Part shown: piece after piece, positions 1-10,589 of the stretch
Numbering within the stretch: the first letter of the stretch is position 1
How the letters are laid out: every line of letters starts with the position of its first letter
Assembly: GCA_037179515.1 (NCBI GenBank)
Contig: JAXCGZ010003818.1
Span: 97,001-161,000, forward strand
Source: Halocaridina rubra
Taxonomy: Eukaryota; Arthropoda; Malacostraca; Decapoda; Atyidae
Reading direction: 5' to 3'
DNA: 64,000 nt
Notes under the pieces: model-generated
The model's database searches: none
What the model saw: only the letters and a program-made list of their open reading frames with translations
Told to the model about the DNA's origin: nothing
Made by a program: the position numbers and the translations under genes

Positions 1-1604
1 AGTTTTAGTTTTACATAAATTTAATCTTTTTAATTTGGTTGTCACCGAGTTGCTCAGAGTAATTCGGTTGTTAACCTGTGGTTTCACTCCTGTTCTACTT
101 AGAGTTAGGCCCAAGGTTTTTAAGCTATTTGAAAAATTTATCTTATTATTATTTATTATGACGTCTGATGGCTTGGATGCTGAGATAGATAATAGTTGAA
201 ATTTTTCCATATTTGTTTTAATTATCAATTTTTTCTCGAAGTTGTTTATTTTCACTATTTCTCGTTGGGTTTTCCTGGCCAAATAGTTCTTGTTATATTC
301 TGTAACAATTTGGGTTATGTCGTCTGCGAAAATGATTGTTGAACATCCTGGTTCTGCTTCTGGGCTATCCCTTGTGAACAGGGCATAGAGTAAAGGGCTC
401 AGATTCGAACCCTGGGGTACTCCTGCTCTGAGATAAATTTGTGGACCCATAAACTCGTTAATTTTGATGACTGATGTTCTGTCTGTTATGAAATCTGATA
501 GTATTTTAGTGGTTAATGAAGGTAACTGTAATTCTAAAATGTTAAATTTCAGGCCATCTCTCCATACATTGTCGAATGCCGACGAGACATCTCTACTTAG
601 GATATTGCATTTCCTTTTCTGATGTTGAGAAATAGCTGTTTTTTCATACAGGAAAGTTAGTGCCGTGTGCGTGCCCCTGCCTCTCCTGAAGCCATGCTGG
701 TTAGGTGGGAGGATATCATTTGTCTCCAGATATTTATAAACTCTTTTATGTATTATTTTTTCAAATATTTTTCCTGGTACTTCTAAAAGGGATATTGGAC
801 GATAATTTTCTGCTCTGGTGATTAGTTTGCCAGGTTTCGGGATAAATATCATTAGAGAGGATTTGAACCTTTTGGGAAAGTAACCTGTTGACAAGCATGA
901 GTTGAAAATTTTTAGTAATTTAAGTAGTGCTATATTTGGTAGGTGGGTTATTATTATCTTGTTTATTCCAGATCGTCCTGGTGCTTTGTTTTTCATATTC
1001 TTTATAATTTCTTTCATTTCAACCATAGTTATTGGGGTAATTAATTCTTCATCTGGTGTTAATCTACTTAAGTCGACTATATAATGAGGTGTAATTAAGT
1101 CATTATTTTCATTTAAAGAATCAGTAACTCTTCTTTCATTCTCCCCATCATAGTTTATGTTTTCTTCGTCGCTGATATTAAAAACATTTATCTAAGTATT
1201 TCTAAATTTCTCCTCTTTTTCCTCACTGGTATATAATTTATTGTTGTTATTATTATCGTCGATCAAGTACGGTGTTGTATCGGTTTTTTTCCCCATTACC
1301 TTTTTGATATTATACCAAAATTTCGTTGGGTCTCTTTCTCTGCTTTGTATGTTCATTATGACGTTTTCCCAATTGCTGTTATACGCCTCTTTTAGTGCTT
1401 CTTGTAGTTCTTCCCTTATTGTTCGTAGTTCTGTTAAGGCCTGGGGGTCTCAAGGGCCTTTGCCCACTGCATTGGAGAGGTTGTTATATCGATATTGAAG
1501 CGTTTTGCATTTGTCATTAATTCTTGGATTTGGTAATGTTTTCGTCTTTTTCATGGGTATGTGGATTTCAATTGAATCATTAATCATGTCATTAATTATG
1601 TCAT
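1..1604 (-). pseudogene. Old LINE (I/Nimb-like) ORF2: reverse transcriptase part, runs off left edge
   Basis: Read on the minus strand from 1604 to 1, this is the fingers-palm-thumb part of a non-LTR reverse transcriptase. Visible blocks in order are AENYRPISLLEVPGKIFEKI, LPPNQHGFRRGRGTHTAL, a DVSSAFDNVW block (motif A), GVPQGSNLSPLLY and FADDITQI (motif C, catalytic FADD intact). The frame is still open at position 1, so the 3' end lies outside the window. Two in-frame stops, near 1450 and 1195, show the copy is dead. It joins in frame to 4571-4810 once the 1609-4570 insertion is removed. Clade assignment (I superclade, Nimb-like) comes from motif style only. Confidence 0.85.
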
Positions 1605-1667
1605 ACCAGACAAAGGGGAGATAAAGAAGATAATGACAGAAGATCAGGGGATGGGGCCTCATTAAGA

Positions 1668-4481
1668 TTGTTATACACAAATGCTGATGGATTAGCTGGT
1701 AAGGCAGTAGAATTAAAAGATAGGATTCACAACAGTAAGGCAGATATAGTAGCAATTACAGAGACTAAGTTGAGTGAGGACATAAACAGTGTCACAGTTT
1801 TTCCTAAGGGCTTCAGAATACTAAGGGTTGAAAGATCTGAGAGGACTGGTGGAGGGATAGCACTGCTCATAAGTGAGAGGATTCAAGTTGAAGAAATAAA
1901 CTTGGCTATAGAAAGTGAGTTCAGGGAATTTCTTGTTGCTCGCATAAATACTGGGTCAGAGAGCATTATAATAACTGTTGTATACAACCCACCAAGGAAC
2001 CAAAATAGGCTTGAAGTTTATGAGGAAAGTCATATAGGTACTATTGAAGTCATAAACTCAGTTGTTAACATGGCACGGGAAAAAAAATGTAGGATTTTGA
2101 TTATGGGAGACTTTAATCATAAAGAGATAGATTGGATAAATCTTGACCCACACAGTGGTGAGGACTCATTCGGGGCAAGATTCCTAGATTGCGCACAAGG
2201 GAATTTCCTACACCAACATGTAATGGAACCAACAAGGGCCAGGGGTGGGGATGAGCCATCACTACTTGATCTAGTGTTCACAGATAATGTGTTGGATATT
2301 GAAAATATTGAGTATGAACCACCAATTGGAAAGAGTGACCACTGTGTGTTGTTGATGGAGTATATCATTGAAGATATTCTTCCTGAGAGTAGAGGCACTG
2401 AGGACATGAAGAGGAACTATCCGAAAGGAGATTACATCAAAATGAATGAGCTTTTTGCAGTTATTGACTGGAGAACCTTATTTTACAACAAATCTGCACA
2501 AGAAATGTATGACATCTTTTGTGAGAAATATGGGAAGATAGTAGATTGCTGCATACCTGTCACCATAGTAGGTGTAATTCATGCCAGAGAGAAATGGTTC
2601 GATAATGGGTGTAAAAGAGCTAAGGAGTGGAGAAACAAATGCTGGAAAAGGTATAGGAGGAGAAAAAACATAAATGCCTGGCAAACCTACAAAAGAGCAA
2701 GAAATGACTACCTAAGTAAAAGGAGAGAGGCAGAGAGAGACTATGAGAGGGACATCACCAGGAAGGCTAAAGAAAATCCCAAGCTTTTCCACAGCTTTAT
2801 CAGAGGAAAACTGAAGGTAAAAGAACAGGTTTTAAGGCTAAAGAGAGCGGATGGAAGCATCACTGAGACGGATGAAGAGATCTGCAAAGAATTGAACAAG
2901 GAGTTTCAGTCAGTATTTACAGTAGAAAATACCCCACCCCCTCAGATTGCAGTGATAGAAGCTCAAGGGCCGGTATTAGAGAACATCAACCTTACAGCCA
3001 CAGAGGTATGCAAAGCGCTGATGGATTTAGATGTTCATAAAGCTACAGGTCCTGATGACATATCCCCTCATGTGCTTAAAAAATGCGCAAACATAATATC
3101 AGTGGCACTAAGTATCATATTTAAGGAGTCACTGGAGATTCCAAGATGCTGGAAACAAGCAAATGTGATACCTATCTTCAAAAAGGGAAGGAGGGATACG
3201 GCTCTGAACTATAGACCAGTTTCCTTGACCAGCATAGTTTGCAAAGTTATGGAGAAACTACTAAGGAAACATATCTCTCTTCACTTGGAATCCTTCAACT
3301 TTTTGTCAGTGAGGCAACATGGCTTCAGAGAAGGTAGATCAACAGTAACAAACTTATTAGAATTTTATGATGAGGTAAGCCAAATCTTACAGGAAAGAGA
3401 GGGCTCGGCAGATTGCATATTCCTAGACTTCCAGAAAGCGTTTGACACTGTTCCACATGGGAGACTTATTAGGAAGCTGCACTCAATGGCTAGAATAGGT
3501 GGAAATGTTTTGGAATGGATAAAAACTTACTTAGAAGGAAGGGAACAGAGGGTTAGAGTAAGACACTCAGTGTCTGAATGGAGAAGAGTTAGTAGTGGAG
3601 TTCCACAGGGTTCAGTTTTAGGGCCACTTTTGTTCCTTGTATATGTAAATGACCTACCAGAGTGTGTAAATTCATTCATGAATATGTTTGCAGATGATGC
3701 AAAGATTGTGAAGAAAGTAAAAAACGAGAACAATGGTAGAGAACTTCAGGAGGATCTAAATAATCTGCATGAGTGGTCAGAAAAGTGGCTAATGAAATTC
3801 AATACTTCAAAATGTAAGGTAATGAGAATGGGTACAAGTGCAAGAAGGTCCAAGCTTGACTACTCGGTGGCAGGAGTACAACTTCAAGAGACAGGGAATG
3901 AGAGAGATCTAGGAGGAAACATACTGGCAGATTTGTCTCCAGAAATACATATAAATGGCATAGTAAGGGCAGCATATGCATTCTTATCAAATGTAAGGGT
4001 AGCCTTCAGGCACATGGACAAGGAAATGTTCAGAAATATTTATGTAACCTATGTGAGGCCAAAACTCGAATATGCAGCCCCCTTTTGGAAGCCGCACTTG
4101 AAAAAGCACATAGCTAAGCTTGAAAAAGTTCAAAGACATGCCACGAAACTGGTGCCAGAAATACGCAATCTCAGTTATGATGAGAGGCTGAGGGAATTAG
4201 ACTTACCATCACTCGAAGCTAGAAGAGTAAGGGGGGATATGGTGACAGTCTTTAAATTCCTTCATGGTTATGATAGAGTGGATAAGGATCGATATTTCGA
4301 TATGGCTGGCTCTAGAACTAGAGATCATAGTTTGAAGCTTCGTAAGAAAACTTGTTTGCAGGATGTAAGGAAATACTTTTTCAGTGTAAGAGTAGTTGAT
4401 AATTGGAATTGGCTAAGCGAGGAGGTAGTTAATGCTATCTCAATCCATAGTTTTAAGGACAGGTATGATAAGTATCACTAA
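1668..4481 (+). CDS. CR1-type LINE ORF2: endonuclease-reverse transcriptase, 937 aa, uninterrupted
   Basis: ORF2 of copy A encodes the protein that nicks target DNA and copies LINE RNA by target-primed reverse transcription. Residues about 1-230 are an APE-type endonuclease: ITETKL near residue 35, GGGIALLIS near 62, GDFNHKEIDW near 147 and a terminal SDHCVLL near 225. Residues about 480-760 are the RT: NYRPVSLTSIVCKVMEK, HGFREGRSTVTNLL, DFQKAFDTVPHG, SGVPQGSVLGPLLF and MFADDAKIV with the FADD catalytic pair intact. The C-terminal 170 residues are the CR1-type thumb and connection region. No stop or frameshift interrupts it. The ATG at 1668 is the first in the frame; the natural start could differ because the 5' end is missing. 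Whether it is expressed cannot be seen here. Confidence 0.93.
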   Translation: MLYTNADGLAGKAVELKDRIHNSKADIVAITETKLSEDINSVTVFPKGFRILRVERSERTGGGIALLISERIQVEEINLAIESEFREFLVARINTGSESIIITVVYNPPRNQNRLEVYEESHIGTIEVINSVVNMAREKKCRILIMGDFNHKEIDWINLDPHSGEDSFGARFLDCAQGNFLHQHVMEPTRARGGDEPSLLDLVFTDNVLDIENIEYEPPIGKSDHCVLLMEYIIEDILPESRGTEDMKRNYPKGDYIKMNELFAVIDWRTLFYNKSAQEMYDIFCEKYGKIVDCCIPVTIVGVIHAREKWFDNGCKRAKEWRNKCWKRYRRRKNINAWQTYKRARNDYLSKRREAERDYERDITRKAKENPKLFHSFIRGKLKVKEQVLRLKRADGSITETDEEICKELNKEFQSVFTVENTPPPQIAVIEAQGPVLENINLTATEVCKALMDLDVHKATGPDDISPHVLKKCANIISVALSIIFKESLEIPRCWKQANVIPIFKKGRRDTALNYRPVSLTSIVCKVMEKLLRKHISLHLESFNFLSVRQHGFREGRSTVTNLLEFYDEVSQILQEREGSADCIFLDFQKAFDTVPHGRLIRKLHSMARIGGNVLEWIKTYLEGREQRVRVRHSVSEWRRVSSGVPQGSVLGPLLFLVYVNDLPECVNSFMNMFADDAKIVKKVKNENNGRELQEDLNNLHEWSEKWLMKFNTSKCKVMRMGTSARRSKLDYSVAGVQLQETGNERDLGGNILADLSPEIHINGIVRAAYAFLSNVRVAFRHMDKEMFRNIYVTYVRPKLEYAAPFWKPHLKKHIAKLEKVQRHATKLVPEIRNLSYDERLRELDLPSLEARRVRGDMVTVFKFLHGYDRVDKDRYFDMAGSRTRDHSLKLRKKTCLQDVRKYFFSVRVVDNWNWLSEEVVNAISIHSFKDRYDKYH

Positions 4482-4542
4482 GTCTAAAATGGAACCGATC
4501 AGGAGACGGGAAGATACGAGCTTTGGGCTCTTTCCCGTAAAC

Positions 4543-4570
4543 ACAATTAGGTAATCACAATTAGGTAATC
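4543..4570 (+). repeat. CR1 3' tail: two 14-bp tandem units
   Basis: Two perfect copies of acaattaggtaatc (4543-4556 and 4557-4570) end exactly at the element boundary before the duplicated ACCA. The same motif, degenerate, closes the other CR1 copies near 60750 (minus), 56130 (minus) and 63715 (plus). It marks the 3' end recognised by this family's reverse transcriptase. Confidence 0.85.
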
Positions 4571-4810
4571 ACCATTGTTTCAGATGTTCTTCGACTTCAT
4601 CAGTTGTGTGCATGGCTGCGTCAATGATATTGTTTTGGTTATATTTTTCTTCTATATTGGTATTGAATTTATCCCAGTCTGCTTTGGCTAAAGTTCTGGT
4701 AGAGGGAATTCTAATGGCTATGGGTTCTGTTGAAAGTTTGATTATAAGAGGCAAATGATCAGAAGTCGTTAATGGACCCCTTTCTATAGAATAGTTCATA
4801 TAATGATTTA
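4571..4810 (-). pseudogene. Old LINE ORF2: end of endonuclease domain and linker
   Basis: A minus-strand segment of the old I/Nimb-like LINE caught between two inserted LINEs. It carries SIERGPLTTSDHLPLII, the final SDH motif of an APE-type endonuclease, followed by a charged linker ending near EVEEHLKQW. On its 5' side it joins in frame to 9311-9928 when the 4817-9304 element is removed, and on its 3' side to 1-1604 when 1609-4570 is removed. The apparent start in the flanking LINE is accidental. Confidence 0.85.
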
Positions 4811-4816
4811 TATTAC

Positions 4817-6205
4817 CATAGAGTCTGAAAAAACACACGACCTAGGAGACCTACATCGAATGATAGAAAGTCTTGCAGATAAGGTGAAAATTTTGGAAGC
4901 AGATGCTGAAAAGGTGAAAGCCTTACAACACAAGGTGGGTTTGCTAGACTCTGACATTGTCCTACTTAAAAGAGATAATTCTAGGTTGAAACTGCTATTA
5001 GAAACATCTCCACCTCTCAATTCAGTGCTGTCACCTAACAACGATGATGTCCCTTCTATCAACAACCCTCAGGTTTTGCAAGCTAGGTTTTCTGTCTCTA
5101 CTCACAATTCCTTCAGTGCATTGAGAGACGAATGTGACAGTGGTAGTGAAGAAGAGGTAGATCCAGATAAAAGTGATAGTCAACAAGACAACCTGAATAC
5201 ACCATCTAGCATAAATAATCAAATCAGTAACAGGTTACAAAATAGTGATGAAACAACAGCGTCCTTCCCCACTACTCCTAACAATACAACAACCGGCACT
5301 AACCAGAACAAGATTCTTCCCAGCACAAACAACCAACCTGGTAAAGAGTTGCAAAACAGCGAAGAAGATATAGAGCCAATCTCCACTACTCCTAACAACA
5401 CAGAAACTATCACTAACCAGGACAACCAAATTACACCTTCCAGCACAAATAACCAACCCAGCAATAGGCTGCAAAACAATGAAGAAAACAGAAAAGACAA
5501 AATAGCAGCAGTCTCTATTCTAAACATTCCATAGAAGTCCTCTCCCCCACAGCCACAGTTGCCCAATAATGCAAGTGCAAGGGTTACAGCTCAAATATAT
5601 ATTCGCATTCCTGGCAACCCCTTTGAGAGAGAGATACGTAATACATTGACAAATCAAGGCACTCCTTCTGAAGAAGTCTTGATTAAGGAGCTTTCTCGCA
5701 AACCAAATTGGGTTTCCTTCGCAATAACGATATAGGAAGGATTTGAATATGTGCCTTACAAACTGAATTAATGGCCTACAGGCACAATTGTCCAGCCATT
5801 TCGCGGGGGCACACAATGGACACAACCTGGGTGTTCTACAAAACATCCCAAACTTCAGTCATACCAAAATAAACAGCAAAGAGATAATGAAACAATCCCC
5901 TATATGCGAGACTACAGAAAGAGACACGATACAATCCTCTCTTATCGCCGTCCACGCACAGGAGACTTCTCCTGGAGTGATGGCTTTTACAACCCTAGAC
6001 ACTCACCTAGGCATACAAACTTTGGGAAGGCCCGATCATACCACGGCACGTACTCAAACCAGCGTTACACATCCAACGGCAGGTACAGACACCAGGAACC
6101 ATGGGCTAACCCCAGAACACACTACAATGATGAATTCCCAGCAGAATCACACAGTCGAAACTACAACTATGACTATGGATACCACCCCAGTGACACATGG
6201 TAAGA
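4817..6205 (+). pseudogene. ORF1 of the second LINE: coiled-coil and Arg/Tyr-rich tail, three stops
   Basis: One frame reads from the 5' end of the element to 6205 with in-frame stops near 5533, 5735 and 5770. The first 60 residues (MIESLADKVKILEADAEK and onward) look like a leucine-rich coiled coil. Then comes a Thr/Asn/Ser/Pro-rich low-complexity stretch (roughly 5100-5530), and the end (5904-6203) is rich in Arg, Tyr, His and Asn, as expected for an RNA-binding tail. LINE ORF1 proteins coat element RNA; that role is inferred from layout, since no named domain was identified. ORF2 begins in another frame overlapping the end of this one. Confidence 0.65.
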
Positions 6206-9023
6206 ATGTAGCATTAGTACATTTGAAGGCTCAGTCCCTGCTTGCTCATTTTGAGGAAATAATAATGCTAACAAAAGACTACAACATAGACATCCTCTGT
6301 GTAAGTGAAACTTGGCTTCCTCCTACAACTGAAAATAAATATGTGAATATCCCAGAGTTTAAAATATATCGCAATGACCATGGCCGAGGGGGTGGGGTTT
6401 GTATTTATGTTAGAAATTATCTTGTGCATCAGAAATAACCACAGGTTTAGAAAAAACTGAGGAGCTCGAATATTTATGGATCACTGTGCAGTATCAGAAC
6501 TTCCATCTTTCATTGTAGGGTGTGTTTACCGTCACCCTTAAGCACCTACCAGTTCATTCAATCATCTGCTAGAAACATTCAGAAATATCTGTGTGCGTCA
6601 TAAACCCATATACATACTTGGTGAGTTTAATGATGACTTGTTCTCAGCAGATAACAAAATGAAAAGGGTGATCAACACTGTGAAGTTAACACAAATAGTG
6701 ACAAAACCGACCCGCATAACCCCTAATTCTAGGACTCTTATAGATCTGATAATAACAAATAAAGTGGAAAGTATACCCTATTGGGACGTAGTTCCCTGCC
6801 CAATTGCAGACCACGAGCTGAACATTGCTATGCTAAACATAAACAAGCCGAAAAGGAAGCCTCTCCTCAAGACATTCCGGTGTCTAAAAAATTACTCCCC
6901 TGATAACTTTTGTGAAACATTAATCAACAACACAAATGCACTTAATAGAATTAAATACACAGATAACGTCGATTTGCAGGTTGAGATTCTAACAAAAGTC
7001 TTCCTTGAATGCTTAGATAGTTGTGCACTCATTGTAACAAGAAAAATAACCCGCCCCTCAGCCCCCTGGCTAACTAATGACATCAAAGAGGCAATGCAAA
7101 TCAGAATTCAAATACAAAAAGAGCTAAAAATGAATAGATATGATATGACTCTCTGAGAACGTTATAAAACAGAAAAGGAACGTGTCAGATCTCTCATCAG
7201 TGTAAGTAAAAAAGACTTTTACAAAAAACAATTTAATGACTCTAGACATGATACAGCAGCAACATGAAAAGTGATAAGAAGCATGATACCAAATGAAAAG
7301 AGTACCTCAGAAAGTTATGAAAATATTACGGAGTTGAAAGACAAGGCAGAAAACTTTAATAACTATTTTGCTAATGTTGGCAAAAATACATATGAAAAAA
7401 CTCAAAATAACCTCAGCTCAGTGAATATGAGTAATTGCTTAAATGACAATTCTTCCAATGTAAATTCAAGAGAGTACTTCAAGATAAATCCTATCGATTG
7501 TGCTACCCTAATTCTTACCATAAAGAGCCTAAGAAACTCTGGCTCTTATGGTTCAGATGGTATACCATTTCAGTTCATCAAAGATGCTCTACCCATGATT
7601 GCATCCTATATTCTAACTATTATGAACACTTCCATTGTCACTAAAAAAGTTTCCTGACTCTTGGAAAATATCACATGTAATACCTCTGCATAAAAAGGGG
7701 GACAGAGAAGATGTGACAAACTATCGTCCCATTTCCCTGCTACCCATTTTCTCTAAAATATTAGAAAAAATTATTGCATGCCAACTTATGTCATATTTAG
7801 AATCAAATAGACTATTAAGCATTAACCAACATGGTTTCAGACCGAAACTTTCGATGGAAAGTACACTGCTTAAAGTTACGAATAGTATATATAATAATAT
7901 AGATATGAAAAAAATATCTATGCTTGTATTATTGGACTTATCAAAAGCCTTCGACAGTGTAAACCATGAAATTCTTTTAAGTAAATGTATTAACTTAAAT
8001 ATTGATCCAAGCTGGTTTAGCGTGTATCTATCTAATCGTAAACAGTCCATATGTCTTAACAACATTATCTCTGTGCCAAAAAATGTATCATTTGGTGTTC
8101 CACAGGGATCAGTACTTGGTCCTATCCTCTTCTCCATTTACGTAAATGATCTATCTTCTTTCATTTCTGACTGTCTAGTCGTACAATATGCAGATGACAC
8201 TCAACTACTCCTTAGTGGTGATATTAATAATCTTCCAGAGCTAACTTTAAGAGCAGAAAACACTCTGTCAAAAATTAAAACCTATTTCCAAGAAATTGGG
8301 CTGTTAATTAACGAAAGTAAAACACAGTGCATATTTATTGGTTCAAGGTTCCACATAGCACAAATTCCAGAAAACACAACAATTAATATTTGCGACAATA
8401 TCATCACACCTAGCAAAACAGTCAAAAACCTAGGAAATCACTTTGATAACCACATGTTGTTTGATTCCCACATAGATAAAGTATGCAAAAAGGTTACAGG
8501 AACATTAATGTACTTATCACGTATAAAAGACAATTTTGAGACTACCACTCGAATAACTGTTGTTGAATCTCTAGCCCTAAGTCACATTAATTACTGCACA
8601 GCTGCTTGGGGAGCTACCACTAAGACTCAGATAAACAGAATACAGAAACTTATTAATTTTGCAGCTCGAGTTGCCCTGGGAGGAATAAGAAAATATGACC
8701 ACATCACACCAGCTCTCAATAAACTTGGGTGGCTGCGGGCAGAAAATAAGGTCGCTTATGCTATTTATGTTTTTGTATTCAAAATTTTGGACCATCATTA
8801 TCCTAGCTGGCTATTTGATTTAAAAACAGTCAGGGATATAAGGGGAACCAACACAAGACAGAGCAGTGAGCTCTTTATTCACAGAACAAACACAGAAGCA
8901 GGTTCAAAGATGATCACTATCAAAGGGCCAACACTCTGGAATAATATTCCAGAGCGTCTTAAAAATGCATCCTCCTTCACAGCTTTCAAAGGCAAACTAT
9001 ATAGTTTTCTTTTGGACAAATAG
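6190..9023 (+). pseudogene. ORF2 of the second LINE: endonuclease-reverse transcriptase, frameshifted
   Basis: The N-terminal endonuclease is readable in pieces: DILCVSETWLPP and GGGVCIYVRN (6290-6420), then YILGEFNDDL (6605; Gly-Glu-Phe-Asn replaces the usual Gly-Asp-Phe-Asn) and CPIADHEL (the usual SDH replaced by ADH). The RT follows: NYRPISLLPIFSKILEKI, QHGFRPKLSMESTL, DLSKAFDSVNHEIL, FGVPQGSVLGPILFSIY and VQYADDTQLL with YADD intact. Stops or frame changes lie near 6438, 7156, 7265 and 7655. The longest intact piece is 7635-9023 (462 residues), covering RT and thumb. Loss of the endonuclease Asp and SDH Ser, plus the frame breaks, makes the protein non-functional. Confidence 0.85.
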
Positions 9024-9310
9024 TTGCTGCTCATTAAGAACTAATTATTCTCATTGTAAGGAAACAAATATGGAAATGATGCCGATAATAACGATCCTGT
9101 ATCTAGTGGGATACTTACTACTTTATTATTAACATTATTGTTAACATTTTAATTACAGCATTATTATTTTCTATGAAAGCTACATTTAATTTAACTATAT
9201 GTATAACCCTCTTATTTATTAGTTTCATTACATGTCTACTTATAAGTTACTATTAATGTTGAATAACCATTGTACAAAATGGAAATAAATGCTTGTTTGC
9301 TTGTTATTAC

Positions 9311-9928
9311 TGATCACTATGTCTGGTCTTGAGGTTTCTGGTCCATGGGTCATTGTTCTGAAGTCAGGTCCAAGTATTTTAATGAGATTATTATCACTTA
9401 ATGACTTTAAAATATTACCACATAGATTGTATCTATTATGACCCATTATTGGATGTGTGGCGTTAAGATCACCTATTAAATATGTCGGAATGGTTTTTCT
9501 AATCAGTTTCAAAATGTCCTCGTAAGGGACCTCCCTTCTTCTTGGTGGTAAATAGGTAGTTCCGATTATAATTGGACCATTCTTTGTTTCGATTTTGACC
9601 GCTAGAAAATCACTCATGTAATCGTCCATTATTTGGTGAATTGCGTTTTTTTAACAGCAATTGCTATTCCAGCATGTTCTTCATTTAAAGCGTTCTTTTC
9701 GTATGTATTGTAGCCATATATTTTAATCTTTTCAGTTGTTTTAGAAATACTATTTAATATTATATCTGGATTTATTTCTTTGTATATATTATATAGTTCA
9801 TTGCTTCTTCTCTTAGTCCAGGCTAGTACATTGTGTTGAATAATTGTTAATTTGTTATACTTATTTAACATACTGAATATAAAGAAAGTTATGTATTTAT
9901 GCTTGAAGAAGATGATGTTCTTTTGCAT
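9311..9928 (-). pseudogene. Old LINE ORF2: N-terminal endonuclease half, one frameshift
   Basis: The minus-strand start of ORF2 of the old I/Nimb-like LINE. LTIIQHNVLAWTKRR is the usual opening strand of this endonuclease class, followed by INPDIILNS, HAGIAIAVKK, IGTTYLPPRR, YLIGDLNATHPIMG and SRPDIVISNN. A frameshift sits at an A7 run (minus strand) near 9645, where one base appears lost between the two readable halves. The natural start is probably the second Met (MLNKYNKL) near 9870. It continues in frame at 4810 on the far side of the 4817-9304 LINE. Confidence 0.85.
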
Positions 9929-10113
9929 AGCCCTTGGGGTAGTGCATTAAATTTTTTTTTTTTTTTTTTTTTCAAATATTGGATTCTCAGATCAGACAAA
10001 TCGATTTAATTCTGTTCCAGATATAAATGGACTTGATGATTCTGGTAACTGTTGTTAGAGTAAATGTATTTGAGCTTATTTGTTCTGAGTAGTGTATCTC
10101 TAATCGTTTCTAC

Positions 10114-10488
10114 TATAGTTCAGTCTGACAAGATATCAAGATTACCACAATATCATTTAAGGTATTGAATTAGGCACAAGTGATCACTTTTCAAGCAACT
10201 TTATGTATCGAAAATGAACAGACCAAAAGTATCACACACTAGACGAAAAAGGCGGCAATACAGAGTCAGTGTTACCATAAAACAGAAAACCAAAACAATG
10301 TACAGTTCGTTATGACAACAAGAAGCAAAATTAAGGGCTCACTTTACAACAACAACAAAATTATTAATAAATAAAGTGAAAATATATATATATCAATTAA
10401 TAAATACATTAATATATAAATAGAGAAGACATATATCATACCACTACAATACTCCAAATAAAGAAAGAAAATACACTATGCCACTACA
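10114..10488 (-). repeat. Gypsy-1 3' LTR
   Basis: A 375-bp repeat matching 14886-15262 over its whole length. On the element's own strand it starts TGTAGTGGCATAG and ends GAACTATA, so the usual terminal CA is replaced by TA. It contains a short (AT)n tract and an A/T-rich middle. Confidence 0.92.
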
Positions 10489-10501
10489 ACACTCCCCTGC
10501 C
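10489..10501 (-). promoter_or_regulatory. Gypsy-1 polypurine tract
   Basis: The 13 bases immediately 5' of the 3' LTR on the minus strand read GGCAGGGGAGTGT. Purine-rich sequence directly abutting the 3' LTR is where plus-strand DNA synthesis is primed in LTR retrotransposons; position and composition both fit. Confidence 0.7.
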
Positions 10502-10589
10502 AGTACAGGAGTACATTAGTTTTTAACACTGATAATAGCAAATATAGATATATAATATATATGTGGAGACATAGATACAAAAATACAAA

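Larger units (their letters stand above)
1609..4570 (+). mobile_element. CR1-type LINE, copy A (5'-truncated, intact ORF2)
   Basis: A 2962-bp plus-strand non-LTR retrotransposon inserted into the old minus-strand LINE. Flanking ACCA is present at 1605-1608 and 4571-4574 (4-bp target-site duplication). Removing the element plus one ACCA restores the host LINE reading frame. The left end begins inside what is ORF1 in the longer copy at 56130-59885, so this copy is 5'-truncated. It ends in two perfect 14-bp units (4543-4556 and 4557-4570), the short tandem tail typical of CR1/L2-type LINEs. Three relatives lie at 56130-59885, 60765-62141 and 63070-63730. Confidence 0.92.
4817..9304 (+). mobile_element. 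Second plus-strand LINE (CR1/L2-like), degraded, inserted in the old LINE
   Basis: A 4488-bp non-LTR retrotransposon with a degraded ORF1 and ORF2. TATTAC at 4811-4816 and 9305-9310 flanks it as a 6-bp target-site duplication; removing the insert restores a continuous endonuclease reading frame in the minus-strand host LINE. It is a different family from the CR1 at 1609-4570: the RT motifs and 3' end differ, and its 3' end lacks the 14-bp tandem. The LINE tail at 41150-42660 is a distant relative. Confidence 0.85.

Noticed and set aside
2117..2407. Minus-strand frame of 96 codons
   Set aside because: Antisense shadow of the intact CR1 ORF2.
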